From assembly GCF_963455295.1 (NCBI RefSeq), contig NZ_OY734020.1:4154001-4218000 (forward strand): DNA of 64,000 nucleotides, written 5' to 3'. This DNA is from Candidatus Thiodiazotropha sp. CDECU1. Its GTDB lineage: Bacteria > Pseudomonadota > Gammaproteobacteria > Chromatiales > Chromatiaceae. Under the pieces are notes generated by a model that saw nothing but the letters and a program-made list of their open reading frames with translations, searched no databases and was not told where the DNA came from. How positions within the stretch are numbered: the stretch's first letter is position 1; every line of letters begins with the position of its first letter. Made by a program: the position numbers and the translations under genes. This document shows, one piece after another, positions 15,737-24,442 of this stretch.

Positions 15737-17323
15737 ATGAAAAGTAATGGTTTGTATGAGCAAGAAAGAAAATACCAAGTATTTATAAGTTCGCCATTCA
15801 GCTTGCAGGAAGTGAGGCAGCAGGTGTTTCGCGCCGTATTGATGACAAATCACATTCCGATCAGAATGGAAGAGACTCCCGCCACTAGTAGAGCCACCAG
15901 AGAAGTCATTAAAAGCGCCATTCAGAAATCTGACATTTATGTACTGATTTTAGGTTGCCGCTATGGATCGTTAATGCATGATGAAGGCGGCAATATGAGT
16001 TTTACGGAGTGGGAGTATAATCAGGCGGTTGCCTCGGGTGCCGAAATATTGATTTACTTGTTGAACGAAACTGAAATACGAGAAAAAAGACGTTTGTTAG
16101 ACGGAGAAAAAAAGCATGATTCGGAAGAACTTAAGAATGAAGATAAGTTTTGGCGCTTTTACAATATGCTTCGAGAGGGCGATCATTTCGATAATATATG
16201 GACAGAACAAGATTACCCTGCTCTTTCTGGCGCAGTTGGTATCTCTGTCAACAATACGGCAACAGAGTTATTTAAGAAGAGTCCTGATAGAGGGTTGATA
16301 CCAGCATCTAGTGCTCAGACCCTTGATATATTCACTAAAGCTTTAAAGAATGAGTTAAGAGCCGACGTTCATTATAGATTTAATAAATTCGTTGAGCTCG
16401 ACGATAGGTGCGCAGATAGCAAGGCAGAAAAAAAAGCGCTAGCTAAGCATTTTGTTACGTATTATATAGAGCGTATCGCAAGCAAGAATGTAAACCTCTA
16501 TTTTGATACAGGCTCCACTTCTTCATATGTGGCAAAAGAACTAGGCATTGAAGTAAAGCGTGCCAAGCATAGGGCATACTCGTCGCAGAAACTGATTTCT
16601 TCTGTATCCACTAATTGTGCATTAACATTTCTACATTTGTGGCTGAGTAGCGACATACCCGCTACCATGTTCCCTGAAGGCCCTGTTGAAGCGCCCTATG
16701 GAGCATCTCATGGGCCACTATCTCTATATGGTGAAGAGTCTTCAAGTCAACAGGCGGACTATTGCCGTTTGGAATTATCACCAGCAGAACAAAAAAGAAT
16801 CGCAAGCTTGATCAAGCTATCCCCGCGACTAAATCATGAAAAAGAAACCCCGGTTTTAATTATTGGCGGAGTGTCTGGTGTGAAGATTGCGGATACGCCC
16901 GAACCGGTTCCTGATGACGCTTCCAATTTCTTCATAGATGAGGAAATAAGGGCTTGTATAAAGAGATACCGAGGCTTTCATGTCGGTGATTACCACAGCA
17001 TGCTGTTCAAACGGTATTTGTATGAAACAGGATTACCGATAGTCGTTTGCATGCACTACAACAAGATCCATCAGCCGATCAAAGTAGGGAAATGTCACCT
17101 TGTGTTTGATGATGCATACTCGTGGGAACAATTTTTAGAAAACTACCCATTCGCGCTGTGCATTGGATATGACCACAACGATGAGTCAGAAGTCAAAGAT
17201 GTTTTGGATGAACTAGCTTTGACTCCGTTGATTCCACAGCGTCATGACGGGTCAAGAAAACGAGCGATATTAGTGGGGAACAAGAAGTATCTAGAATGGG
17301 AAGATAGCATAACAAAGGCATAA
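15737..17323 (+). CDS. DUF4062 protein with a DeoR-sensor-like (ISOCOT-type) C-terminal domain
   Basis: 528 residues from ATG 15737 (GGGG 8 nt upstream; ATG 15731 has too short a spacing). Residues about 10-130 match DUF4062: YQVFISSPFSLQEVRQ, then IPIRMEETPATSRATREVI, SDIYVLILGCRYGS and SFTEWEYNQAVASG, a TIR-like alternating fold found at the N-terminus of signalling NTPases. The C-terminal half contains LYFDTGSTSSYVAKEL (DTGST 257-261), then ISSVSTNCALTFL and a GPVEAPYGASHGPLS stretch, the order of the effector domain of DeoR regulators, but there is no DNA-binding helix-turn-helix. The gene is A+T-rich and alone, suggesting transfer. The DUF4062 call is fairly firm; the second domain and any role in defence are inference. 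Confidence 0.65.
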   Translation: MKSNGLYEQERKYQVFISSPFSLQEVRQQVFRAVLMTNHIPIRMEETPATSRATREVIKSAIQKSDIYVLILGCRYGSLMHDEGGNMSFTEWEYNQAVASGAEILIYLLNETEIREKRRLLDGEKKHDSEELKNEDKFWRFYNMLREGDHFDNIWTEQDYPALSGAVGISVNNTATELFKKSPDRGLIPASSAQTLDIFTKALKNELRADVHYRFNKFVELDDRCADSKAEKKALAKHFVTYYIERIASKNVNLYFDTGSTSSYVAKELGIEVKRAKHRAYSSQKLISSVSTNCALTFLHLWLSSDIPATMFPEGPVEAPYGASHGPLSLYGEESSSQQADYCRLELSPAEQKRIASLIKLSPRLNHEKETPVLIIGGVSGVKIADTPEPVPDDASNFFIDEEIRACIKRYRGFHVGDYHSMLFKRYLYETGLPIVVCMHYNKIHQPIKVGKCHLVFDDAYSWEQFLENYPFALCIGYDHNDESEVKDVLDELALTPLIPQRHDGSRKRAILVGNKKYLEWEDSITKA

Positions 17324-17325
17324 AC

Positions 17326-17369
17326 TCAGGCCACAAAAAGCGCCGCTTCGCTTTGCTTTTTGTGCCTGA
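17326..17369. terminator. Hairpin after the DUF4062 gene
   Basis: TCAGGCCACAAAAAGC (17326-17341) pairs with GCTTTTTGTGCCTGA (17355-17369) with one bulge, just after the stop codon at 17323. The T-run is inside the right arm, so it may terminate in both directions. It resembles stem B of the element at 49832-50102 (GCCTGAAAAAGCGCC), so it could also be repeat-derived. The rest of the gap to 17622 has no supported gene. Confidence 0.5.
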
Positions 17370-17622
17370 ACTAGCACAACTCTGCCGTTATGTTTTGAAC
17401 TTCCCCCACCAAATCGGACACCAGGCTACCATCCATTTCAACATCGGTGGTAATGGCGCCATCCATCATGGTGGAATTGAGTCGCAGATGGAGGCTATCT
17501 GTTAACAGTCAGTAAATTGCGATCAGCTTCACATCACTTATGACATCGATACGTTAATAATTCCATAAGCACGTTTCTTTCTCGGATATTCAGGGACGAA
17601 GCGATAATCATTGAGATCCCTG

Positions 17623-18657
17623 ATGAAGAAGATTCCCAAACAAAACAAACGTCTGTTTTTCAGCCAGTTGTTGTGGAGCAAACGCATCAACCAGAAATTT
17701 ATGCCCCATGCCGGATACATGGGCAATGGCGGAGACATTCACTTGATACTGGGTGTTGATGGCACCGGTATCAATCATTTGATTCAACTTCTGTCACAAG
17801 CAGTACCCAACAACCGCTTTATTCACAATCCGCTTGCAAAGTTTGAACCCAAACTCACCTTGTCTTACCAAGGTGACAGATTGGCAATTCTCTATCAAAA
17901 GGAGTTGACGGCAGATCACCCCCTGAACCGCGTCTATCGGATTTATGCTGAAGAGAATCTGGCGGAAACCAATTACGATCTGTTACTGATGGAGAACAAA
18001 GCAACACCTAGCGTTTTACTCATTATGAAGGAGACGCATAGCTTACTGGCGACAGAAGCCCTGTTACGGGAATTACAATGTCATGCACTGTTCTATATAA
18101 GCGATCCCGTCATTCTGGCTGAACAGATCTTCTCGCGGGAGGGATTAAATACTTCCTATCTCGAGTTGGAAAGTAAGGCGGTTATGGAATCCCGGTTTCT
18201 GAAGCGTTTTCTATCTCACGATCTTCGCGCTGTACTACATGCCTATAAACTGATTCAGCGTCTGCCTACAGACCGCCAGCGAAGTATACAGATGAAAGTT
18301 TTTACCATCGCCTTAATCCAGCATATGTTTCGCATGTTGGCTGCTCGCTATCCTGAATTGGCGTCAGTGGTGGATTTTGAGTGTATAGAAAATGATCCCG
18401 AACGTTTGCAGTTCCCTCTTGTCAATTGGCTGGGGTCGAACGGTCTGGGGCACTCAGAACTAGTACTCAATCGATCAACCTTCAAGCCGGACGGACAAAT
18501 GTCTAGTCGCTGGACACGTTCCTGGCCGGAATCAATCAACACTTTTGATGCACTCACCGCTAAGGATGCGAACCTGGCGTACCAGATCATGATTGATCAC
18601 GGATTAATGCGTGATGAAGGTAAGCACAAAACCTGGGATGATAGGTTTGCAGTGTGA
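17623..18657 (+). CDS. Hypothetical protein, possible sulfotransferase-like P-loop enzyme
   Basis: 344 residues from ATG 17623 (a TTG at 17611 is in frame upstream; neither has a strong ribosome-binding site). Near the N-terminus LILGVDGTGINHLIQLLSQA sits where sulfotransferases carry the 5'-PAPS loop (GxxxSGTT-like). LLIMKETHSLLATEALLREL followed by ALFYISDPVILAEQIFSREG resembles the sulfotransferase 3'-phosphate region (K-E... h.R-DP). The key Ser/Arg residues are not conserved in a standard way, so the assignment is tentative. Base composition is lower in G+C than the flanking metabolic genes, like the DUF4062 gene before it. Confidence 0.45.
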   Translation: MKKIPKQNKRLFFSQLLWSKRINQKFMPHAGYMGNGGDIHLILGVDGTGINHLIQLLSQAVPNNRFIHNPLAKFEPKLTLSYQGDRLAILYQKELTADHPLNRVYRIYAEENLAETNYDLLLMENKATPSVLLIMKETHSLLATEALLRELQCHALFYISDPVILAEQIFSREGLNTSYLELESKAVMESRFLKRFLSHDLRAVLHAYKLIQRLPTDRQRSIQMKVFTIALIQHMFRMLAARYPELASVVDFECIENDPERLQFPLVNWLGSNGLGHSELVLNRSTFKPDGQMSSRWTRSWPESINTFDALTAKDANLAYQIMIDHGLMRDEGKHKTWDDRFAV

Positions 18658-18732
18658 AACAGCATACAGCACAAAGGTCAGAGAGCAACTGTTCCAAGTA
18701 ATCAAGCAGGCAGAGATACGGCCTTTCTCGAT

Positions 18733-21546
18733 TCAATGAACATCGGTATCATCCAGCCGCTCACCCGGATCATCCACGGCTGTCTCGGATAGCGCCCGAT
18801 CGATCAGTTCCATTTGTTGCTGGGCATGCAGGCGAGAGTTGCCGCAAGCAGGCGATGCCGAGGGTGGCCGCCCCGAATAACCAAGCACCATGGACTTGGG
18901 CTTGCTGACACGTAGATGGTGCTGAATCTGGTACCAGGCACCCTGGTTGCGCGGTTCCTCCTGACACCACACGAGTTCATGGGCATACACATATTTTTGT
19001 AATATATCCATCAAAGTTCTACGCGGGAAAGGATAGAGCTGCTCGATGCGCAGAATGGCTATATTTGTAATCCCGCGCTCTCGACGCGCCTTGAGCAGGT
19101 CAAAATAGACCTTGCCGCTGCACAACACCACACGCCGGATCTCTGTAACCTGATGCTCATCGAGCTCTTCGATCACCAACGTCAGGGAGCCCTGGGTAAT
19201 CTCTTCAATCGACGATGTGGATAATCGATGCCGCAACAGGCTCTTTGGGGTCATAATCACCAGGGGACGGCGGAAGGCCCGCTTTTGCTGATCCCGCAAC
19301 AGATGGAACATCTGCGCCGGAGTGCTCGGGTTCCACACCCGCATGTTCAACTCTGCACACAACTGCAGAAAGCGTTCGAGGCGCGCAGAGGAATGTTCCG
19401 GGCCCTGGCCTTCGAAACCGTGGGGCAGAAACAGGGTCAGCTGACAAAAGCGCCCCCACTTCAGATAACCGCTGGAGATAAACTGATCGATCACCACCTG
19501 GGCGCTGTTGCCGAAATCACCGAACTGGGCTTCCCAGATAACCAGGGTTTCAGGACTCGACGTGGCATAGCCGTATTCGAAGGCCAGCACGGCGAGTTCG
19601 GAGAGGGCCGAGTTGATGATTTTGAAACTGGGTCCTTCCCGGGTGATATGCTGCAGGGGTATGTAGCGTTCATCGGTTTCTTGATCGTGCAGGATGGCAT
19701 GGCGGTGTGAAAAGGTGCCACGTCCGCTATCCTGGCCGGAAAAGCGCACCGACTCACCCTCCCCCAGTAGCGATGCATAGGCGAGCAGCTCAGCCATACC
19801 CCAGTCGAACTGTTGTACGCCGGCGATCATGTCTGCGCGGTTCTCGAGCACCTTTTTGACCCGCGGATGCAGGCTGAAGGATTCGGGCACATGGATGAGC
19901 CTCTCCCCCAGCGCATTCACTTGTTCAAGGCTGATTGCGGTAATGACTGTTTCAACGGGTCTGGCGTCGATATAGCGCTTCCAGTCATTCAGCTGGTAGC
20001 CGGTAGAAGAGCCTTGCAGGAACGCATGTACCATGACCTGACCTTTATCAAGCATACGGCGGTAGTCGCTGATCAGCTGTTCCGCTTCGCCCTGTTGAAG
20101 GATGCCGTCGGCTTTCAGCCGCTTCGCATAGAGGGCACGGGTTGTTTCGATCTGCTTGATGCGTTGATACATACCTGGCTGGGTGATCATCGGCTCATCG
20201 GCCTCGTTGTGGCCCTGACGACGGTAGCAGACCAGATCGATAACCACGTCGTTGTGGTAGGTATTGCGATATTCGATCGCCAGGCGGGCGACGAAGACCA
20301 CCGCGTCAGGATCATCGGCGTTGACATGAAATATCGGCGCCTCGATCAACTTGGCCATCTCGGTGCAATAGCGGGTCGAGCGTGCTTCCTGGGGCAGGCT
20401 TGTGGTGAAACCGATCTGGTTGTTGATAACGATATGTACCGTGCCGCCGGTCTGGTATCCGGGGGTCTTTGCCAGATTGAGGATTTCAGAGGTTACACCC
20501 TGGCCGATGAAGGCCGCGTCACCATGAATCAAAACCGGCATCACCCGGCCTCTGCCGTTTTCATCAATACTATCCTGCCGCGCACGCACCCCCCCCTCCA
20601 CCACAGGCGCCACAATCTCCAGGTGGGAGGGGTTGAATGCCAGCGCCACATGCACAGGACCACTCGGACTCTGGATGGTGGAATAGAATCCCTGGTGGTA
20701 TTTCACATCCCCCGAGCCGGTTGAATCCTCTTCATCGAGAGTGCCCTCGAACTCGGAAAAGAGCTCCTGTGGCGACTTACCCATCAGGTTGACCAGCACA
20801 TTCAGACGCCCACGGTGGGCCATGCCGATGACCACATGGGTGACACCGAGTTGGCCGCTGCCCTGAACCACTTCATCGAGTAGCGGAATCAGGGAATCTC
20901 CACCTTCCAGTGAGAACCGCTTCTGTCCGATGTAGCGACGATGCAGATATTGCTCGAGCCCTTCCGCTGCGGTCAGGTCCTTGAGAATTCCCACCCGCGC
21001 CTCATCGCTGTGCTGTCCCCGCCAATCCCCATGGCCGGATTCCAGGCGCTGCTCTATCCAGCGCCGCTGCTCGGTTGAGCTGATGTGCATGTGTTCAGTG
21101 GCCAAACTCCCACAATAGACCTTATTCAGGATGGCGACGATCTCATCCAGGGGGATTTTACGCTTCGGATCTATCGAAACGTGGTTGAAGCGTTTTTTCA
21201 ACGCCTCCTCCTGGAGACCATAGTATGACGGACTGAGCTCTATAGGCCGTTCAATCTTATTCAGTTGTAGAGGGTCGGTTGCAGCACATAGATGTCCCAT
21301 CATGCGGTACGCGGTGATCAGACGTTCCGCTGCCGCGGCTACACCTACCCCAGGAGTTGGGACGGAGTCTGCCTGAGGTGTGATACTACCGGGTGTCTGT
21401 CCCTCGCTATAGGCGAGTTCGAAACCGTAGAAATAGTGCCTCCACTCGGTGGAGACGCTATCCGGATCCTGCCTGAAGGCTTCGTATAGTTGATCGATAT
21501 ACTGTGCGTTTTGCGGGTTGATCCCTGTCTTGTTGAAGGTATTCAT
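18733..21546 (-). CDS. sucA: 2-oxoglutarate dehydrogenase E1 component
   Basis: 937 residues, full length for SucA. It has the N-terminal SEWRHYF-like lead-in (SVSTEWRHYFYGFE), thiamine-diphosphate motifs GMAHRGRLNVLVNLMGK and HGDAAFIGQGVTSEILN followed by VINNQIGFTTS, NADDPDAVVFVARLA, RRQGHNEADEP, and the pyrimidine-binding-domain WEAQFGDFGNSAQVV. E1 decarboxylates 2-oxoglutarate and loads the E2 lipoyl domain. Unusually, no sucB (E2) or lpd (E3) follows; the gene ends 75 bp from a convergent hypothetical gene. E2 and E3 must be encoded elsewhere if the complex works. Confidence 0.95.
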   Translation of the reverse strand: MNTFNKTGINPQNAQYIDQLYEAFRQDPDSVSTEWRHYFYGFELAYSEGQTPGSITPQADSVPTPGVGVAAAAERLITAYRMMGHLCAATDPLQLNKIERPIELSPSYYGLQEEALKKRFNHVSIDPKRKIPLDEIVAILNKVYCGSLATEHMHISSTEQRRWIEQRLESGHGDWRGQHSDEARVGILKDLTAAEGLEQYLHRRYIGQKRFSLEGGDSLIPLLDEVVQGSGQLGVTHVVIGMAHRGRLNVLVNLMGKSPQELFSEFEGTLDEEDSTGSGDVKYHQGFYSTIQSPSGPVHVALAFNPSHLEIVAPVVEGGVRARQDSIDENGRGRVMPVLIHGDAAFIGQGVTSEILNLAKTPGYQTGGTVHIVINNQIGFTTSLPQEARSTRYCTEMAKLIEAPIFHVNADDPDAVVFVARLAIEYRNTYHNDVVIDLVCYRRQGHNEADEPMITQPGMYQRIKQIETTRALYAKRLKADGILQQGEAEQLISDYRRMLDKGQVMVHAFLQGSSTGYQLNDWKRYIDARPVETVITAISLEQVNALGERLIHVPESFSLHPRVKKVLENRADMIAGVQQFDWGMAELLAYASLLGEGESVRFSGQDSGRGTFSHRHAILHDQETDERYIPLQHITREGPSFKIINSALSELAVLAFEYGYATSSPETLVIWEAQFGDFGNSAQVVIDQFISSGYLKWGRFCQLTLFLPHGFEGQGPEHSSARLERFLQLCAELNMRVWNPSTPAQMFHLLRDQQKRAFRRPLVIMTPKSLLRHRLSTSSIEEITQGSLTLVIEELDEHQVTEIRRVVLCSGKVYFDLLKARRERGITNIAILRIEQLYPFPRRTLMDILQKYVYAHELVWCQEEPRNQGAWYQIQHHLRVSKPKSMVLGYSGRPPSASPACGNSRLHAQQQMELIDRALSETAVDDPGERLDDTDVH

Positions 21547-21668
21547 TACTGCTCAATATTGGACTGCCAGATGGTTCCAGTACACTACCCAAGTCTATAT
21601 GGATAAAGGGTAATATATAGTATAGGAGTCAGAGTGAACCTCTTCATACCAAAATAGTGTTTTACCCC

Positions 21669-21926
21669 CTAGAGCAATGGGTGGTCTTTCGGTAGTTGCT
21701 TTGCATACCAGATGGCAAGCTTGTGTTTCATGGATAATTGGGAGACCTGATTCTCCGGCAAGGGTTGGATGACTTTGTCATGTACCAAGAGTCGGTAGAT
21801 GTAGAGGATCTTTTCACTTGCGGAGTCCGTCGGCTCGAATACGGCAGCACCTCTTTTTTCAGCATATTTAACACCTGCAATAATGGCCCCTTTGACCAAC
21901 TCCGCTTCATTTTTGAGTTTCTTCAT
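21669..21926 (-). CDS. DUF5062 family small protein
   Basis: 85 residues from ATG 21926 (a GTG immediately upstream is an alternative). The sequence MKKLKNEAELVKGAI, YAEKRGAAVFEP, KILYIYRLLVHDKVIQPLP and MKHKLAIWYAKQLPKDHPLL matches the DUF5062 family of gammaproteobacteria along its whole length. It has no signal or membrane segment. The function is unknown. It is on the same strand as sucA, about 120 bp upstream, and may be expressed independently. Confidence 0.8.
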   Translation of the reverse strand: MKKLKNEAELVKGAIIAGVKYAEKRGAAVFEPTDSASEKILYIYRLLVHDKVIQPLPENQVSQLSMKHKLAIWYAKQLPKDHPLL

Positions 21927-21950
21927 CACGCTCTCTTATGTGTAAGTGAG

Positions 21951-23972
21951 TCAAGGCCTTGCTCGAACGGTGAGTGTGTCCGATGCAATCTGTCCTGACT
22001 GGTCGGTGACCGTGACGCCAATCGTATAGTTTCTATCCTCGTCAAATGTCAGTTCGACAGTCGGACCGGAAAGTGCCGTCTGCACCGAACCGTCGATTGT
22101 CCATTCTATACTGCAACAGGGTACACCACCTTCAACATCGACCGCACGGGCGGTGACCGTTACCGGACTCCCCATATCGACCACCGGTGTACCAAACACT
22201 CCCGGCATGGGATCGACGATACGGACGATAGGTGAAAAGTCGGTATCCGAAAAACTATTGATCAGCGCCTGCTGCACCGGTCGCGAAGCATTAAGCCAGC
22301 GGTTGACGGTATTATCGGGCACCGCAGCTTCAGGCAGGTTGTTCTCATTGGTAGAGGCCAGTGAGAGCAACAGATCCGTCACCTGCGACGGAGTCAGTGT
22401 GGGTTCGACTGCAGTAATCAGTGCAGCCACGCCCGCCGCCAACGGTGCAGCAATCGAGGTCCCCGAAGCGGATTGAACAGAGTCATTGGGCACTCCAGGA
22501 AACTGGGGATCAGCACCGACAAAGATGCCACTACCTGGTGCATAGATATCTACCGTATCGTTATCCTTACCCTGTCCGAAGGTCCCGGTGCCGAAATTGC
22601 TCTGCGCCAATCGTTGCGTACTGTTCGAACGCAACGCTCCGACACACACCACCCCGGTCAGCTCACAGGGCAACTTGCGCTCTGTCTCATAGCAGCTGGC
22701 GAGGCTGCTTTCGGGACAGTAGGTCGCATCAATATCCTCACCGTTGTTACCTGAAGAAGCCACCAGCAGAACGCCCAGCGATTCCAGCGATAGCGCGGCA
22801 ACGTCCAACGGCGTGGTAGACCATTCAAAGAGTGCGGGAACCGAATAGCCAAAACTCATACTGACGACACGCGGACGCTCGACAACTGTCTTGCCAAGAC
22901 CGGCGATCCATCCGATCAATGACCAGGTTTCGTAACCTTCGAAGTTTTGCAGGATCATCTGTGAGACCACCGGTCCAGCCGGACCCGCCACGGCCTTTCC
23001 ATTACCCAGTCGGGCAGCCATCGCCTCAGCCGTATTGGAACCGTGCCACTCACACTCAAATCCACCGGTACAAGCAGCGCTGGCCGGAATATCAAACGGG
23101 CCGCCATTCAGCGTCGGATTTGTCACATCAACGCCTGACCAGAAGCCGGTATCGGCCACACCCGCCACAATCTGGTGCGGCGGGGTCGCGAAATTGTTGC
23201 CGTCCAGGACGCCGGCAGCTTTCATCAGGTGCCAGGCATCTGTCACACCAACTGCAGCTGCACCCGTACCGTTAAGGTAGTTGAGCAGGAACGGATTGAC
23301 GAAGCCGGCATTGCTGGGCAGAACACCCTCGATGAGGATTTCGTTTTCCAGCGAGAAGGGTTGGCCGACCCAATTGATACCGATGCTGGCCCTGCCACCA
23401 AGATGAAGCGCAGTGGCAAGTCGCAGTGTCGCCCCGGCTTCAGGGGAAGAGACTTCATAGATCCCTGCGTATGCGCCGGGAGCCATGCGTTCAATATCGT
23501 GAAAGATTTTTGGGTTTTCGTACTTGCTTGCTTCGATTCGGATCAGACGCAGGTAAAGCGATCTCTTCTCTCCATCCAGAATCGATGTAATGTCGTGGGT
23601 AGCGACAATCCTGGCATCCAAGCCTTGTCCGATCGCTTCCAGCACCTCAATTTCCGGCGAGACGAGAATCAGCTCATTCTCGACAAACAGGGTGCTCGTG
23701 CGATCCTTACGAAGGACAGCCAGCCGGCGTTCCGAGCCACTGCGGTCGGGCGCAATACGATGCTTGGCTGTCAACTTTTGCAGCTGAGGTATGGCACGTA
23801 TCCGGATACCTACATCCCTCTCCCGCTTTCCTGATTTCGCAATCGGTACTTTCAATTTCATCGACTCAAGCATCTCTGCCGATTTGAATCTTGACTGTTC
23901 GGTATGTTTAATCGGTGCGCACGCAATAAACGTTGATGCAAGAGAAACGAGTAACAAGACAAAGACTCTCAT
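21951..23972 (-). CDS. Subtilisin-like (S8) serine protease lipoprotein with C-terminal Ig/PKD-like domain
   Basis: 673 residues. The N-terminus is a lipoprotein signal ending STFIAC, so it is probably anchored to a membrane. After a long prodomain-like region comes an S8 peptidase domain: Asp in GVADTGFW, His in EWHGSNTAEAMA, the oxyanion region LLVASSGNNGEDID and the catalytic Ser in SGTSIAAPLAAGVAAL. All three catalytic residues are present. The last 90 residues (VTVTARAVDVEGG ... YTIGVTVTDQSGQ) look like a PKD/Ig-like beta-domain. A GGGAGGGAG stretch precedes the start. Substrates are unknown. Confidence 0.9.
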   Translation of the reverse strand: MRVFVLLLVSLASTFIACAPIKHTEQSRFKSAEMLESMKLKVPIAKSGKRERDVGIRIRAIPQLQKLTAKHRIAPDRSGSERRLAVLRKDRTSTLFVENELILVSPEIEVLEAIGQGLDARIVATHDITSILDGEKRSLYLRLIRIEASKYENPKIFHDIERMAPGAYAGIYEVSSPEAGATLRLATALHLGGRASIGINWVGQPFSLENEILIEGVLPSNAGFVNPFLLNYLNGTGAAAVGVTDAWHLMKAAGVLDGNNFATPPHQIVAGVADTGFWSGVDVTNPTLNGGPFDIPASAACTGGFECEWHGSNTAEAMAARLGNGKAVAGPAGPVVSQMILQNFEGYETWSLIGWIAGLGKTVVERPRVVSMSFGYSVPALFEWSTTPLDVAALSLESLGVLLVASSGNNGEDIDATYCPESSLASCYETERKLPCELTGVVCVGALRSNSTQRLAQSNFGTGTFGQGKDNDTVDIYAPGSGIFVGADPQFPGVPNDSVQSASGTSIAAPLAAGVAALITAVEPTLTPSQVTDLLLSLASTNENNLPEAAVPDNTVNRWLNASRPVQQALINSFSDTDFSPIVRIVDPMPGVFGTPVVDMGSPVTVTARAVDVEGGVPCCSIEWTIDGSVQTALSGPTVELTFDEDRNYTIGVTVTDQSGQIASDTLTVRARP

Positions 23973-23993
23973 GACATAGACTCCCTCCCCAAC

Positions 23994-24242
23994 TTACAGG
24001 GCTCCCTTATAATTTCTTGTGACTATGGCAGTGCCGATGACATTGCAGCGGATACCAGCCATTATTGAGAGTTCAAAAAAATCCGGCCCTAGTAGGAACA
24101 GACTGCGGATATTTTCGATTCGTTTTAGCTTATGACTGGCGCAGGTATAGTGTGTAAAGAGTAGCGGCGGCTCTTCGCCTATTCCGACATAGGTAACATT
24201 AGGGCCCTTGAGGCTTAAGAGATGTTGCTGGTATCGACTCAT
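23994..24242 (-). CDS. Small hypothetical protein upstream of the subtilase
   Basis: 82 residues, not recognised. It is on the same strand as the subtilase gene, 21 bp before it, and has a weak AGGGA site. It has no signal peptide and no motif I know. The stretch 24243-24442 further upstream is non-coding. It could be a chance frame. Confidence 0.25.
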   Translation of the reverse strand: MSRYQQHLLSLKGPNVTYVGIGEEPPLLFTHYTCASHKLKRIENIRSLFLLGPDFFELSIMAGIRCNVIGTAIVTRNYKGAL

Positions 24243-24442
24243 CTCGTCATCCCTAAGCTAAATCCATGGTCTACAGAAAATAGTTCAGAATGGCAATGAT
24301 AGCGAGAGCAAACAACTGCGTTTAACTTGTGGTCTTTGTGTCAACGGCAGCATAGGGGACAGAGAGCAATTATTTATAATACTCGTGCAGACTAGCATTC
24401 CATTGGCAACAATTTTTTATATAAAGGAAGAAGCAATCGTGC

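Noticed and set aside
17371-17738. Possible small minus-strand frames in the gap before the sulfotransferase-like gene
   Set aside because: Translations end in or read through a hairpin and match no family; possible transposon-end-like sequence near 17396-17420 could not be supported.
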